Assembly (NCBI RefSeq): GCF_021458635.1
Contig: NZ_JAIRDQ010000001.1
Location: forward strand, 372,001-436,000
Source: Bradyrhizobium monzae
GTDB taxonomy: Bacteria; Pseudomonadota; Alphaproteobacteria; Rhizobiales; Xanthobacteraceae
Direction of reading: 5' to 3'
Length of the DNA stretch: 64,000 bases
Of the stretch, positions 32,518 to 40,849 are shown one piece after another; position 1 is the stretch's first letter, and the number at the start of each line of letters is the position of its first letter. A model generated the notes under the pieces. It did not search any database. It saw only the letters and a program-made list of their open reading frames with translations, and was not told where the DNA came from. The position numbers were made by a program, and so were the translations under genes.

Positions 32518-33681
32518 ATGCCCACCATTGACCGCATCGACGGCTACGCCGACGAACTCACCGCTATCCGCCGCGACATCCACGCCCATCCGGAGATCGG
32601 CTTCGAGGAAGTGCGCACGTCCGGCATGGTCGCCGACAAGCTGAAGGGCTGGGGCATCGAGGTGCATCGCGGCCTCGGCGGCACCGGCGTGATCGGCGTC
32701 ATCAAGGGCAAGGGTTCCGGCGGCAAGCGCATCGGCCTTCGCGCCGACATGGACGCGCTGCCGATGGAAGAGAACACCAATCTGAAATGGAGCTCGAAAA
32801 TCCCCGGCCGCTTCCACGGCTGCGGACATGACGGCCACACCACCATGCTGCTCGGCACCGCGCGCTACCTCGCCGAGACCAGGAATTTCGACGGCACCGT
32901 GCACCTGATCTTCCAGCCGGCCGAGGAAGGCCTCGGCGGCGCCCGCGCGATGATCAAGGACGGCCTGTTCGAGAAGTTTCCGTGCGACGAGCTCTACGGC
33001 CTGCACAACGCGCCAGACCTCAATCTCGGCGAGATCGCGATCCTGCCCGGGCCTGCGATGGCCGGCGCCGACTTCTTCGACCTCCGCATCACCGGCTATG
33101 GCGCGCATGGCGCGATGCCCGAGCGCTCCAAGGATGCGGTGATCATCGCGACCACGCTGGCGCAAGCGATCCAGACGGTCGTCAGCCGCAACGTCGAGCC
33201 GCTCCAGGCTGCGGTGGTGTCGATCACCCAGATCCATGCCGGCTCCGCCTACAACGTCATTCCCGGCGAAGCGCATCTTTGCGGGACCATTCGTACCTTC
33301 TCGGATGAAGTCCGCGCCCTGATCAGCCAACGCATCCGCACGATCTGCGCCGGCATCGCGAGCGCCTATCAGTGCGAGATCGACGTCGACATCCGCGACA
33401 CCTTCGGCGTACTGGTCAACCAGGTCGAGCAGTCCAAGGTGGTCGAGGACGTCGCCCGCACCATCGTCGATCCGGCCAAGGTGATCACCCGCAGCCAGCC
33501 GAAGATGGGCAGCGAGGATTTCGCCGACATGCTGCAGACCATTCCCGGCGCCTATTTCTGGGTCGGCCACGACGGCTCGGTGCCCGTGCACAATCCCGGC
33601 TTCGTCCTCGACGACAAGATCCTGCCGATCGGCGCCAGCATGTTCGCCCGGATTATCGAAACGCGCATGCCGGTGGGTTAG
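32518..33681 (+). CDS. M20 aminoacylase/hippurate hydrolase-like amidohydrolase
   Basis: A 387-residue metal-dependent amidohydrolase of the M20D type (hippuricase, N-acyl-amino-acid hydrolase). Motifs: DIHAHPEIGFEE near the start, RADMDALPMEE, HGCGHDGHTTMLLG (metal cysteine/His), FQPAEEGLGGA (catalytic Glu), and the closing EDFADML with VGHDGS nearby. It releases an amino acid from an N-acyl or N-carbamoyl derivative. It sits between the M81 peptidase and an amidase, each within 30 bp, so the group likely hydrolyses one family of amides or peptides step by step. Confidence 0.88.
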   Translation: MPTIDRIDGYADELTAIRRDIHAHPEIGFEEVRTSGMVADKLKGWGIEVHRGLGGTGVIGVIKGKGSGGKRIGLRADMDALPMEENTNLKWSSKIPGRFHGCGHDGHTTMLLGTARYLAETRNFDGTVHLIFQPAEEGLGGARAMIKDGLFEKFPCDELYGLHNAPDLNLGEIAILPGPAMAGADFFDLRITGYGAHGAMPERSKDAVIIATTLAQAIQTVVSRNVEPLQAAVVSITQIHAGSAYNVIPGEAHLCGTIRTFSDEVRALISQRIRTICAGIASAYQCEIDVDIRDTFGVLVNQVEQSKVVEDVARTIVDPAKVITRSQPKMGSEDFADMLQTIPGAYFWVGHDGSVPVHNPGFVLDDKILPIGASMFARIIETRMPVG

Positions 33682-33683
33682 CA

Positions 33684-35105
33684 ATGCAGAAAAAGAGCGT
33701 CGAGGAAACGGTCACCTCGCTGCACGATCTCTCCGCGAGCGATCTGATCGCGGGCTATCGCGCAAAACAGTTCTCGCCGAGCGAGGTGCTTGAGGATTTG
33801 CTCGCGCATGTCGCTGCGTGGGAACCGCATCTCAAGGCGCTCTATGCATTCGATCCCGACAGCGCGCGCGAGGCGGCAGCGGCCTCGACCGCGCGCTGGT
33901 CCGGAGGTGAACCGTCAGGCGCGCTCGACGGTGTGCCGGTCACGGTCAAGGACAACATCGCGACCAAGGGCGTGCCCGTGCCGCTGGGGGCTGCGAGCGT
34001 CAAGCTCGTCCCGGCCGAGAAGGATGCCCCGCCCGCCGCGCGGCTGCGCGAGGCCGGCGCCATCATCTTCGCCAAGACCACCATGCCCGATTACGGCATG
34101 CTCTCCTCGGGGCTGTCCTCGTTCCATGCGCTCGCACGTAATCCATGGGACCTCTCCAAGAATCCCGGTGGCTCCAGCGCCGGCGCAGGCGCAGCGGCGG
34201 CGGCCGGCTATGGCCCGCTGCATCTCGGCACCGATATCGGCGGCTCGGTTCGCCTGCCCGCGGGCTGGTGCGGCCTCGTCGGCCTGAAGCCGAGCTTTGG
34301 CCGCGTGCCGATCGATCCCACCTATGTCGGCCGCGTCGCCGGTCCCATGACGCGTACGGTCGACGATTGCGCGCTGATGATGAGCGTGATCGCAAAGCCT
34401 GACCGGCGCGACGGCATGAGCCTGCCCGCCGAGCCTCTGAACTGGAAAGGGTTGGAAAAGTCGCCGCGCAAGCTGCGGATCGGCCTGATGCTCGATGCCG
34501 GCGTCGGCCTGCCGGCGGAAAAGCCGGTCCGCGAGGTCGCCGTGAAGGCCGCAAAGGCGTTCGAGTCGGCGGGCACAGTCGTCACCGAAGTCGACGGCAT
34601 CCTCACCCGCGACATGCTCGACGGCCTCGACAATTTCTGGCGCGCCCGGATGTGGGATGATCTGTCGAAGCTCACGCCGGCCGAACAGGCAAAGGTGCTG
34701 CCGTATATTTTCAAATGGGGCGAGTCCGGCGCAAAACTGTCGGGCGTCGACGTGATCCGTGGCTTCAACCAGACGATGGCGATCCGCGCGGCGGTATCAA
34801 AGCTGTTCTGCGAGCTCGACTACGTCATCTCGCCGACCGCGCCGAACGTGAACTATGCGGCGGAATGGGCCTCGCCCACCAACGATCCGATGAGACCGTT
34901 CGAACACATCTGCTATACCGTGCCGTGGAATATGTCGGAGAACCCGGCCATCTCCATCAATGGCGGCTTCGACGCCAAGGGCTTTCCGATCGGCGTGCAG
35001 ATCGTCGGCCGCCGCTTCGACGATATCGGCGTGCTCGGCATGGCCAAGGCGTTCGAGAGCCTGCGCGGCGCGCAGAAGCCCTGGCCGAAGCCGCCGGCAA
35101 AGTAG
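33684..35105 (+). CDS. amidase (amidase-signature family)
   Basis: A 473-residue amidase-signature hydrolase. The Ser-Ser-Lys triad is in place: Lys in VTVKDN, the two serines in NPGGSSAGAGAAAAAG and the following GTDIGGSVR. The start at 33684 is 2 bp after the stop of the M20 gene, so the two are coupled; the open frame reaches further upstream but only within that gene. It converts an amide to acid and ammonia. Substrates of this family range from aliphatic amides to aryl amides; none can be selected here. Confidence 0.9.
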   Translation: MQKKSVEETVTSLHDLSASDLIAGYRAKQFSPSEVLEDLLAHVAAWEPHLKALYAFDPDSAREAAAASTARWSGGEPSGALDGVPVTVKDNIATKGVPVPLGAASVKLVPAEKDAPPAARLREAGAIIFAKTTMPDYGMLSSGLSSFHALARNPWDLSKNPGGSSAGAGAAAAAGYGPLHLGTDIGGSVRLPAGWCGLVGLKPSFGRVPIDPTYVGRVAGPMTRTVDDCALMMSVIAKPDRRDGMSLPAEPLNWKGLEKSPRKLRIGLMLDAGVGLPAEKPVREVAVKAAKAFESAGTVVTEVDGILTRDMLDGLDNFWRARMWDDLSKLTPAEQAKVLPYIFKWGESGAKLSGVDVIRGFNQTMAIRAAVSKLFCELDYVISPTAPNVNYAAEWASPTNDPMRPFEHICYTVPWNMSENPAISINGGFDAKGFPIGVQIVGRRFDDIGVLGMAKAFESLRGAQKPWPKPPAK

Positions 35106-35115
35106 CTTGAATTCA

Positions 35116-35274
35116 GTCATTCCGGGTTGCGCCCTCTTGGCGCAAGCCCGGAATCCATTCATCGGCACAATCAATGCGGAGAGACGGATTCTCAGGTGCA
35201 CAATGCACCGGAGTTCGCGCTTCCGCCTTCGCTCTTCGAGCTTCGGCGGACAAGTCGCGCGCCCCGGAATGACA
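35116..35274. repeat. palindromic repeat, GTCATTCCGG family
   Basis: GTCATTCCGGGTTGCGCC at the left and GGCGCGCGACTT... CCCCGGAATGAC at the right make a long imperfect inverted repeat, with AGCCCGGAATCCATTC inside. It fills the gap between the amidase gene and the crotonase gene. Confidence 0.75.
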
Positions 35275-35314
35275 TGCTAGAGAGATGACAAAGAAACCGG
35301 GAAGGAAACCACCC

Positions 35315-36205
35315 ATGGCGTATGAGACGATCAAATACGAGGTCGCTGAGCAGATCCTCACCATCACGCTGAACCGGCCCGACAAGCTCAACGCCTTCAA
35401 CGCGCAGATGCAGGCGGAGCTGATCGACGCGTTCGACGCCGCCGACAAGGACGACAATGTCCGCGCCATCATCGTCACCGGCGCCGGCCGCGGTTTTTGC
35501 GCGGGCGCCGATCTGTCGTCGGGCGCGGACACCTTCGATCGCGACGCGCGGCGCGGGCCCGTCAAACGTTTCGCCGACGGCAAGGTCGATTACAGCGATC
35601 CGCAGGTCCGCGACGGCGGTGGCCAGGTGACCTTGCGCATCTTCAAGTGCCTGAAGCCGGTGATCGCTGCCGTGAACGGACCCGCCGTCGGCATCGGCGT
35701 CACCATGCAGCTCGCCATGGACATCCGCATTGCCTCGGACGCTGCGCGCTTCGGCTTCGTGTTCTCCCAGCGCGGCATCGTGCCGGAGGCGGCCTCGAGC
35801 TGGTTCCTGCCGCGCATCGTCGGCATCTCGCAGGCACTGGAATGGTGCTATTCGGGCCGCGTCTTCCCGGCACAGGAAGCGTTGGCAGGCCGTCTCGTCA
35901 GCAAAGTCGTCGCCCCCGACAATCTGCTGCCGACCGCCCGTGCGCTCGCCAAGGAGTTCGCGACCAAGACCGCGCCGGTGTCGGTCGCGCTGATCCGCCA
36001 GATGATGTGGCGCATGATGGGCGCCGACGATCCGATGGAGGCCCACAAGGTCGACAGCCGCGGCATCTACGCCCGCGGCCGCTCCGAGGATGTGAAGGAA
36101 GGCGTGGCGTCGTTCCTGGAAAAGCGTCCGGCGCAATTCAAGAACAAGGTGTCCAGCGATATGCCGGACTATTTCCCGTGGTGGAGTGAGCGGGAGTACA
36201 AATAA
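35315..36205 (+). CDS. enoyl-CoA hydratase/isomerase family protein (crotonase)
   Basis: A 296-residue crotonase-fold enzyme. GAGRGFCAGADLSSG forms the first oxyanion-hole strand, and FSQRGIVPEAASSWFLPRIVG holds the second and the catalytic Glu position. It is longer than the 255-260 residues usual for enoyl-CoA hydratases because of an insertion of about 40 residues after the first motif (residues near 75-105). ATG at 35315 follows GGAAGGAAACC; a frame start 10 codons upstream is less likely. It works on an acyl-CoA; since a repeat separates it from the amidase, it may not belong to that operon. Confidence 0.85.
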   Translation: MAYETIKYEVAEQILTITLNRPDKLNAFNAQMQAELIDAFDAADKDDNVRAIIVTGAGRGFCAGADLSSGADTFDRDARRGPVKRFADGKVDYSDPQVRDGGGQVTLRIFKCLKPVIAAVNGPAVGIGVTMQLAMDIRIASDAARFGFVFSQRGIVPEAASSWFLPRIVGISQALEWCYSGRVFPAQEALAGRLVSKVVAPDNLLPTARALAKEFATKTAPVSVALIRQMMWRMMGADDPMEAHKVDSRGIYARGRSEDVKEGVASFLEKRPAQFKNKVSSDMPDYFPWWSEREYK

Positions 36206-36211
36206 CGCTCT

Positions 36212-36308
36212 CGTAGGGTGGGCAAAGCGGAGCGTGCCCACCTTCTGGTCGTGACAGAAAAAAGGTGGTGGGCACGGCGCGGAAGTGCGCGCCTTTGCCC
36301 ACCCTACG
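36212..36308. repeat. palindromic repeat, GTAGGGTGGGCAAAG family
   Basis: CGTAGGGTGGGCAAAGCGG and CGCCTTTGCCCACCCTACG are the outer arms, with AGCGTGCCCACCTT and AAGGTGGTGGGCACGGC as inner arms. It lies between convergent genes. A second copy is at 61038. Confidence 0.85.
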
Positions 36309-36314
36309 GCACCG

Positions 36315-37292
36315 TTAGTCCATGACGAGTGCGACCCGCCCGATCGCCTTGCGATCGAGCAACAACCGCATCGCCTTGGCGTAATCTGCGAGCGGCAGGC
36401 GGTGCGAGATGTTCGGGCGCAGCCTGCCCTCCTCCGCCCATTGCAGCAGCGTCTTCAGGCGGACCTCGCCAAGCGCGGGGTTTTTCCGCACCGCCTCGCC
36501 CGCACGCACACCGAGCACGCTGGCGCCCTTGATCAGCAGCAGATTGGTTTTGGCCGAGCCGATCCCGCCGGTAAAACCGATCACCAGCAGCCGCGCGCCC
36601 CAGGCGATGCAGCGCATCGAGTTCTCAAACACCTCGCCGCCGACGGGGTCGAACACGACGTCGGCGCCACGGCCAGCGGTGATGCGCTTGACGGCGTCGC
36701 GGAACGGCTCGCGGTCGTAGCGCACGAGATGGTCGGCGCCGCGCGATTTCGCGATCGCGAGTTTCTCGTCGCTGGAGGCCGTCGCGATCACGGTCGCGCC
36801 CAGCATCTTGCCGATCTCGACAGCAGCAAGGCCGACGCCGCCGCCGGCGCCGTGCACCAGCAACACCTCACCGGGCTCGACCCGGCCGCGGTCGATCAGC
36901 GCGTGATAGGCGGTGCCGTGGCCCGCGAGATAGGTCGCGCCCTCTGCATAGTCAAAGTTCGATGGCATCGGCGTGAGCTGCGACGGCGTCACCACGGCTT
37001 CGTCGGTGAAGGCACCGTGGCGCATCTTGACGATGACCTTGTCGCCGACAGCGACACCCTTCGCCTCCGCGCCGACTTCGGTCACGTCGCCTGCGGCTTC
37101 CATGCCGGGCGTGAACGGCAGCTCCGGCTTGAGCTGGTATTCGCCGGCCGCCATCAGCACATCCGGAAAATTCAGCCCGGCGGCGCGGATCGCAACCCGC
37201 ACCTCGCCCGGCTTGAGGGCGCGCGATGGAAACTCTTCCAACAGCAAGCGCTCGGGCGCGCCGAGCGCGCGGCAGACGACAGCCCGCACCAT
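36315..37292 (-). CDS. NADPH:quinone oxidoreductase-like (zeta-crystallin type MDR)
   Basis: A 325-residue medium-chain dehydrogenase/reductase without catalytic zinc, of the quinone oxidoreductase type. The NADPH-binding motif is HGAGGGVGLAAVEIGKMLGA, followed by ATASSDEKLAIAKSRGADH. The GHGTAYHAL block is family-typical. It would transfer electrons from NADPH to quinones or other acceptors. The start overlaps the stop of the upstream HCCA isomerase-like gene by one base (TGATG), so both are translated from one message, together with perhaps the GST further upstream: a detoxification group. Confidence 0.88.
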   Translation of the reverse strand: MVRAVVCRALGAPERLLLEEFPSRALKPGEVRVAIRAAGLNFPDVLMAAGEYQLKPELPFTPGMEAAGDVTEVGAEAKGVAVGDKVIVKMRHGAFTDEAVVTPSQLTPMPSNFDYAEGATYLAGHGTAYHALIDRGRVEPGEVLLVHGAGGGVGLAAVEIGKMLGATVIATASSDEKLAIAKSRGADHLVRYDREPFRDAVKRITAGRGADVVFDPVGGEVFENSMRCIAWGARLLVIGFTGGIGSAKTNLLLIKGASVLGVRAGEAVRKNPALGEVRLKTLLQWAEEGRLRPNISHRLPLADYAKAMRLLLDRKAIGRVALVMD

Positions 37293-37900
37293 CAGGCCGC
37301 GCTCGCCTTGCTGCGCATCAACGCCTCGCGGATCAGCGGCAGGCGGTCATTGCCGAAATACATGTCGGATTTGTTGACGAAGATCGTCGGCGAGCCGAAA
37401 CCGCCACGGGCGACGACCTCTTCCGTGTTGGTTTTGAGCTGGTCCTTGATCGCCTGCTCCGAGATGCCGGCGAGGAATTTTTGGTCGTCGATGCCGACTT
37501 TCCTGCAGATCTCGGCCAGCACCGCGTCCTGCGAAATGTCCTTGTCGCCGCCCCAATAGGCCTCGAACAATGCGGTCGCGAACGGCACCATATCCTTGCC
37601 CAGCCAGATGCAGCCGCGCATCGCCTTGACACTGTTCACCGGAAACACCGTCGGCGGCATCTTGATCGCGAGGCCCGCCGAGCGCGCCCAGTCGGCGAGA
37701 TCCTTCTTCATGTAGCGCGCCTTCAGCGGCACCGGCGTCTCCCGCTGCGCGTAAACACTCGGGTTGACCGTGTTGAAGATGCCGCCGACCAGGATCGGCC
37801 GCCAGGTGATCTCGGCGCCGAGCTCCTTGGCGAGCGGCTGGATGTTGTGGAAGGCGAGATAAGTCCACGGGCTGGAACAGTCGAAGAAGAATTCGATCAT
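37292..37900 (-). CDS. 2-hydroxychromene-2-carboxylate isomerase-like protein (DsbA family)
   Basis: A 202-residue thioredoxin-fold protein of the HCCA isomerase / kappa GST type. The active-site region near the N-terminus reads FFFDCSSPWTYLA, with the catalytic Ser of the family. GGFGSPTIFVNKSDMYFGNDRL near the end is the matching cis-Pro block. In naphthalene degraders the enzyme isomerises an aromatic side product with glutathione; elsewhere its job is unknown. The longer open frame upstream is only a shadow through a repeat; the start is at 37900. It is coupled to the downstream quinone oxidoreductase. Confidence 0.87.
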   Translation of the reverse strand: MIEFFFDCSSPWTYLAFHNIQPLAKELGAEITWRPILVGGIFNTVNPSVYAQRETPVPLKARYMKKDLADWARSAGLAIKMPPTVFPVNSVKAMRGCIWLGKDMVPFATALFEAYWGGDKDISQDAVLAEICRKVGIDDQKFLAGISEQAIKDQLKTNTEEVVARGGFGSPTIFVNKSDMYFGNDRLPLIREALMRSKASAA

Positions 37901-37932
37901 GGCGTTTCCTTGTATCTTGTTGCTCTCTCCCC

Positions 37933-38019
37933 CGTCTTTGCGAGCGAAGCGAAGCAATCCAGAATGCCTCCGCGGAAACAGCCTGGATTGCTTCGTCGCA
38001 AAAGCTCCTCGCAATGACG
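37933..38019. repeat. palindromic repeat, CATTGCGAG family
   Basis: CGTCTTTGCGAGCGAAGCGAAGCAATCCAG and CTGGATTGCTTCGTCG...CTCGCAATGACG are inverted arms with a short centre. It lies between the GST gene and the isomerase gene. Confidence 0.85.
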
Positions 38020-38036
38020 GGGAGAGAGCGGAGGCA

Positions 38037-38738
38037 CTACTTCTTTCCCAACACTTCCTTAGCTCTCTGGCCGAACATGATCTTGCGTGATTCCTCGTCG
38101 AACGGCTCTTTGACGAATTTGCCGATCGCAAGGCCCGCCTGCACCTGCGGCCTGGCGCGCACCTCGGCGTACCAGCGCTTCACGTTCGGGTAGTCGTCGA
38201 GCGTAAAGCCTTGCGCCTTGTGGGTCATGGTCCAGGGAAAGCAGGCGATGTCGGCGATCGAATAGTCGCCGGCGACGTAGGCGCCGGTCTTGGCGAGCTG
38301 GCGGTCGAGCACGCCATAGAGCCGCGCCGCCTCGTCGCGGTAGCGCTCGATCGCGTAAGGAATCTTCTCCGCCGCATAGAGCGCAAAATGGCCGTGCTGA
38401 CCGAGCATCGGCCCGAGCCCCGCCATCTGCCACATCACCCATTGGATGGTGGTGGAGCGGCCGCGCAGATCGGACGGCAAGAAACGGCCGGTCTTCTCCG
38501 CCAGATAGATCAGGATCGCACCGGTCTCGAACACAGAGAACGGCGCGCCGCCGTCGGCAGGGTCGTGATCGACGATCGCGGGAATGCGGTTGTTGGGCGA
38601 GATCGCCAGAAATTCGGGGCCGAACTGCTCGCCGGCGCGAATGTTGACGGGCTTCACGGCGTAGGGAAGCCCGAGTTCCTCCAGCATGATCGAGATTTTC
38701 CAGCCGTTCGGCGTCGGCGCATAATGGAGATCGATCAC
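38037..38738 (-). CDS. glutathione S-transferase
   Basis: A 233-residue glutathione transferase, resembling the YfcG/Nu-class. The N-terminal thioredoxin domain holds the glutathione site (NGWKISIMLEELGLPY, then NRIPAIVDHD and VFETGAILIYLAEKTG), and an all-helical domain follows (DYSIADIACFPW). The start is taken as GTG at 38738, which has an excellent AGAGGAAAGG site; the ATG upstream at 38783 would add 15 residues. It probably conjugates or reduces electrophiles or peroxides. The gene is divergent from the MetE-like gene and upstream of the isomerase and quinone oxidoreductase genes. Confidence 0.9.
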   Translation of the reverse strand: MIDLHYAPTPNGWKISIMLEELGLPYAVKPVNIRAGEQFGPEFLAISPNNRIPAIVDHDPADGGAPFSVFETGAILIYLAEKTGRFLPSDLRGRSTTIQWVMWQMAGLGPMLGQHGHFALYAAEKIPYAIERYRDEAARLYGVLDRQLAKTGAYVAGDYSIADIACFPWTMTHKAQGFTLDDYPNVKRWYAEVRARPQVQAGLAIGKFVKEPFDEESRKIMFGQRAKEVLGKK

Positions 38739-38871
38739 GGCCTTTCCTCTGACCCTTCCGTGGGCCTTTCCCGTCGTCGCCACCGGAATAGAAGGCGACT
38801 TTTGTTGTTCTGTACCTCGACGTTAAGACATGGCAGACAGAGGCGCAATCATAACCCGCCGGGAGGGACCC

Positions 38872-39894
38872 ATGCTGTTTCCAACGACGATCGCCGGCTC
38901 CTTGCCCAAGCCGGAATGGCTCGCCGAGCCCAACATGCTTTGGGCGCCCTGGAAGTCGCAAGGTGACGAGCTTCTTCGCGCCAAGCGCGACGCGACGATG
39001 CTCGCGGTGAAGGTCCAGGAGGACGCCGGCATCGATATCGTCACCGAGGGCGAGCAGGCCCGGCAGCATTTCGTGCACGGGTTTCTCGAGAAGATCGAAG
39101 GCATCGATTTCGCCCACAAGGTCGAGATGGGCATCCGAAAAGACCGCTACAAGGCGATGGTGCCGCAGGTGGTCGCGCCGCTGCGGCTGAAGGGACGCGT
39201 TCACGCCGACGAGGCGCGCGTGGCGCGGACGCATACACGGAAGAAGCTGAAGTTCACCCTGCCTGGCCCGATGACCATCATCGACACGATTGCGGATCGT
39301 TACTATGGCGATCGGGTGAAAATGGCCTTCGCCTTCGCCGAGCTCTTGAACGAGGAAGCCAAGGCGCTTCAGGCCGACGGCGTCGATCTCGTGCAGTTCG
39401 ACGAGCCCGCCTTCAACGTCTACATGGACGAGGTCAACGACTGGGGCATCAAGGCGCTGGAGCGCGCTGCGCAAGGCCTCACCTGCGCCACCGCCGTGCA
39501 TATCTGTTACGGCTACGGCATCAAGGCCAACACCGACTGGAAGGAAACGCTTGGCTCGCAATGGCGGCAGTATGAGCAGATTTTTCCGGCGATCGACGCG
39601 AGCCCGATCCAGCAAGTCGCGATCGAGTGCCGCAATTCCAAAGTGCCGCTCGATCTGCTCGCGCTGCTCAAGAACAAGATCGTGCAGGCCGGCGTGATCG
39701 ACGTCGCCAGCGACACGGTGGAGACCGCCGAGGACGTCGTCAAGGTGATCGACGCAGTGTCGAAATTCGTGCCCAAGAGCAACATCATCGCCACCACCAA
39801 TTGCGGCATGGCGCCGATGCGGCGCGAGATCGCCGAAGCCAAGCTGATGGCGCTCGGCGCGGGTGCGGCGCTCGCGCGCGAGAAGCTGGGTTGA
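38872..39894 (+). CDS. cobalamin-independent methionine synthase-like protein (MetE core type)
   Basis: A 340-residue TIM-barrel protein matching only the C-terminal catalytic half of MetE. The opening FPTTIAGSLPKPEWL corresponds to the TTxxGSxP block, and zinc-ligand positions appear as AVHICYGYG (His, Cys), a following acidic residue and TTNCGM (Cys). Full-length MetE is about 750 residues, so this is a stand-alone core form, which in some organisms is a methyltransferase using other donors. The start at 38872 follows GGGAGGGACCC; an upstream ATG is less likely. It is divergent from the GST gene. Methyl donor and product are not certain. Confidence 0.8.
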   Translation: MLFPTTIAGSLPKPEWLAEPNMLWAPWKSQGDELLRAKRDATMLAVKVQEDAGIDIVTEGEQARQHFVHGFLEKIEGIDFAHKVEMGIRKDRYKAMVPQVVAPLRLKGRVHADEARVARTHTRKKLKFTLPGPMTIIDTIADRYYGDRVKMAFAFAELLNEEAKALQADGVDLVQFDEPAFNVYMDEVNDWGIKALERAAQGLTCATAVHICYGYGIKANTDWKETLGSQWRQYEQIFPAIDASPIQQVAIECRNSKVPLDLLALLKNKIVQAGVIDVASDTVETAEDVVKVIDAVSKFVPKSNIIATTNCGMAPMRREIAEAKLMALGAGAALAREKLG

Positions 39895-40127
39895 TGGCAG
39901 TGGTCCGACCGGCCCTCGTCATAGCGGCGCTTGCAGCGTTCACGCTGCGTGCGCACGCGGAGGATCGCTCCGTGCTGCTGAACTGCAAGGCCATGGTCGA
40001 ACGGGCGTCGAAAGCTCCGAGTGCGGCAAGCGAGGCCGACCTCACCCGCTGCCGTCAGGTCATTCGCGAATGGGCACTGCGCGATGCCCGGACGACCGTG
40101 GATGAAGAGGGTAAGCCGCTGCGCTAG
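39894..40127 (+). CDS. small exported protein of unknown function
   Basis: A 77-residue protein with a signal peptide (residues 1-22, ending AHA) and a short mature part with two cysteines (LLNCKAMVERAS, LTRCRQV), which may form a disulphide. The start overlaps the stop of the MetE-like gene (TGATG), so it is translated from the same message. No family is recognised. Confidence 0.55.
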   Translation: MAVVRPALVIAALAAFTLRAHAEDRSVLLNCKAMVERASKAPSAASEADLTRCRQVIREWALRDARTTVDEEGKPLR

Positions 40128-40741
40128 GACAGTGCAGTCGGGTGCAGCACCGGCTGATAACCTGCGTTCATTGCGCGCAGCGACGATGGCGGCGTCAGCA
40201 GCGTTGCTTCGGCAGGATGACGCTCCATCGCGGCATAGCCTACCGGCGACCACAGCAGCGCCCTGCCCCGCGTGACCAAATAACTCTCGTCACCCTGCTG
40301 CAGCATCGCACCGTCGGGAAGCTGGTCGAGCGGCACCAGCAGCGCGTGCAGCCGCTTCTTGCCGTGATCGAGCCGCTCGTGGTGCAGCACCGTGTCGATG
40401 TCGTGCATGCGGACGTCGTGAACGCGGTTGCCCTTCTCCCACGCGGCGCGGAAGCGATTGGCATCGTCGCGTCGGCAATAGAAGCAGGGGCGATGCCCGG
40501 CGGCGAGCGCGGTGGCTTCATCGAGAAAGAACAGCTCGGTCCAGCTTCGCTGCGCCATCACCTCGCGGCGCCGGCCGCGGAATTCGCAGGTGCAGGTGAG
40601 CCAGGCCGGCGTCGACCAGCGTTTCTTCAGCAGCGTCTTCGTCGCGGGATCATGGATGATGCCGCGATTGCCGGTGAACAGACCGCGATGCGGGGTGGCG
40701 ATGATCTCGCCAGTCGGCGTGACGCGATTTTGCAGGGGCAT
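40124..40741 (-). CDS. conserved protein of unknown function with cysteine pairs
   Basis: A 205-residue soluble protein. Two cysteine pairs, WLTCTCEFRGR (about residues 50-55) and HRPCFYCRRDDANRF (about residues 85-95), suggest a zinc site. His-rich segments follow (DVRMHDIDTVLHHERLDHGKKR). It has the look of a family spread in proteobacteria, but I know no function for it. The start at 40741 follows GGAGGCAG. Its end overlaps the convergent small exported gene by 4 bp. Confidence 0.65.
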   Translation of the reverse strand: MPLQNRVTPTGEIIATPHRGLFTGNRGIIHDPATKTLLKKRWSTPAWLTCTCEFRGRRREVMAQRSWTELFFLDEATALAAGHRPCFYCRRDDANRFRAAWEKGNRVHDVRMHDIDTVLHHERLDHGKKRLHALLVPLDQLPDGAMLQQGDESYLVTRGRALLWSPVGYAAMERHPAEATLLTPPSSLRAMNAGYQPVLHPTALS

Positions 40742-40754
40742 GACTGCCTCCACC

Positions 40755-40842
40755 CGTCATTGCAAGGAGCGAAGCGACGAGGCAATCCAGACCATTTCCG
40801 CGGATGCCATTTCTGGATTGCATCGCTAGGCTCGCCATGACG
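40755..40842. repeat. palindromic repeat, CATTGCGAG family
   Basis: CGTCATTGCAAGGAGCGAAGCGACGAGGCAATCCAG and CTGGATTGCATCGCTAGG...GCCATGACGG are inverted arms with several mismatches, an older copy. It lies between two leftward genes. Confidence 0.8.
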
Positions 40843-40849
40843 GCGATAA

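Noticed and set aside
38740..38871. SAM or cobalamin riboswitch before the MetE-like gene
   Set aside because: The 130-bp gap between the divergent genes lacks the conserved boxes of SAM-I, SAM-II or cobalamin aptamers.
39513..40253. A 246-codon leftward frame opposite the MetE-like gene
   Set aside because: Antisense to well-supported genes, with no ribosome-binding site and no family motif.
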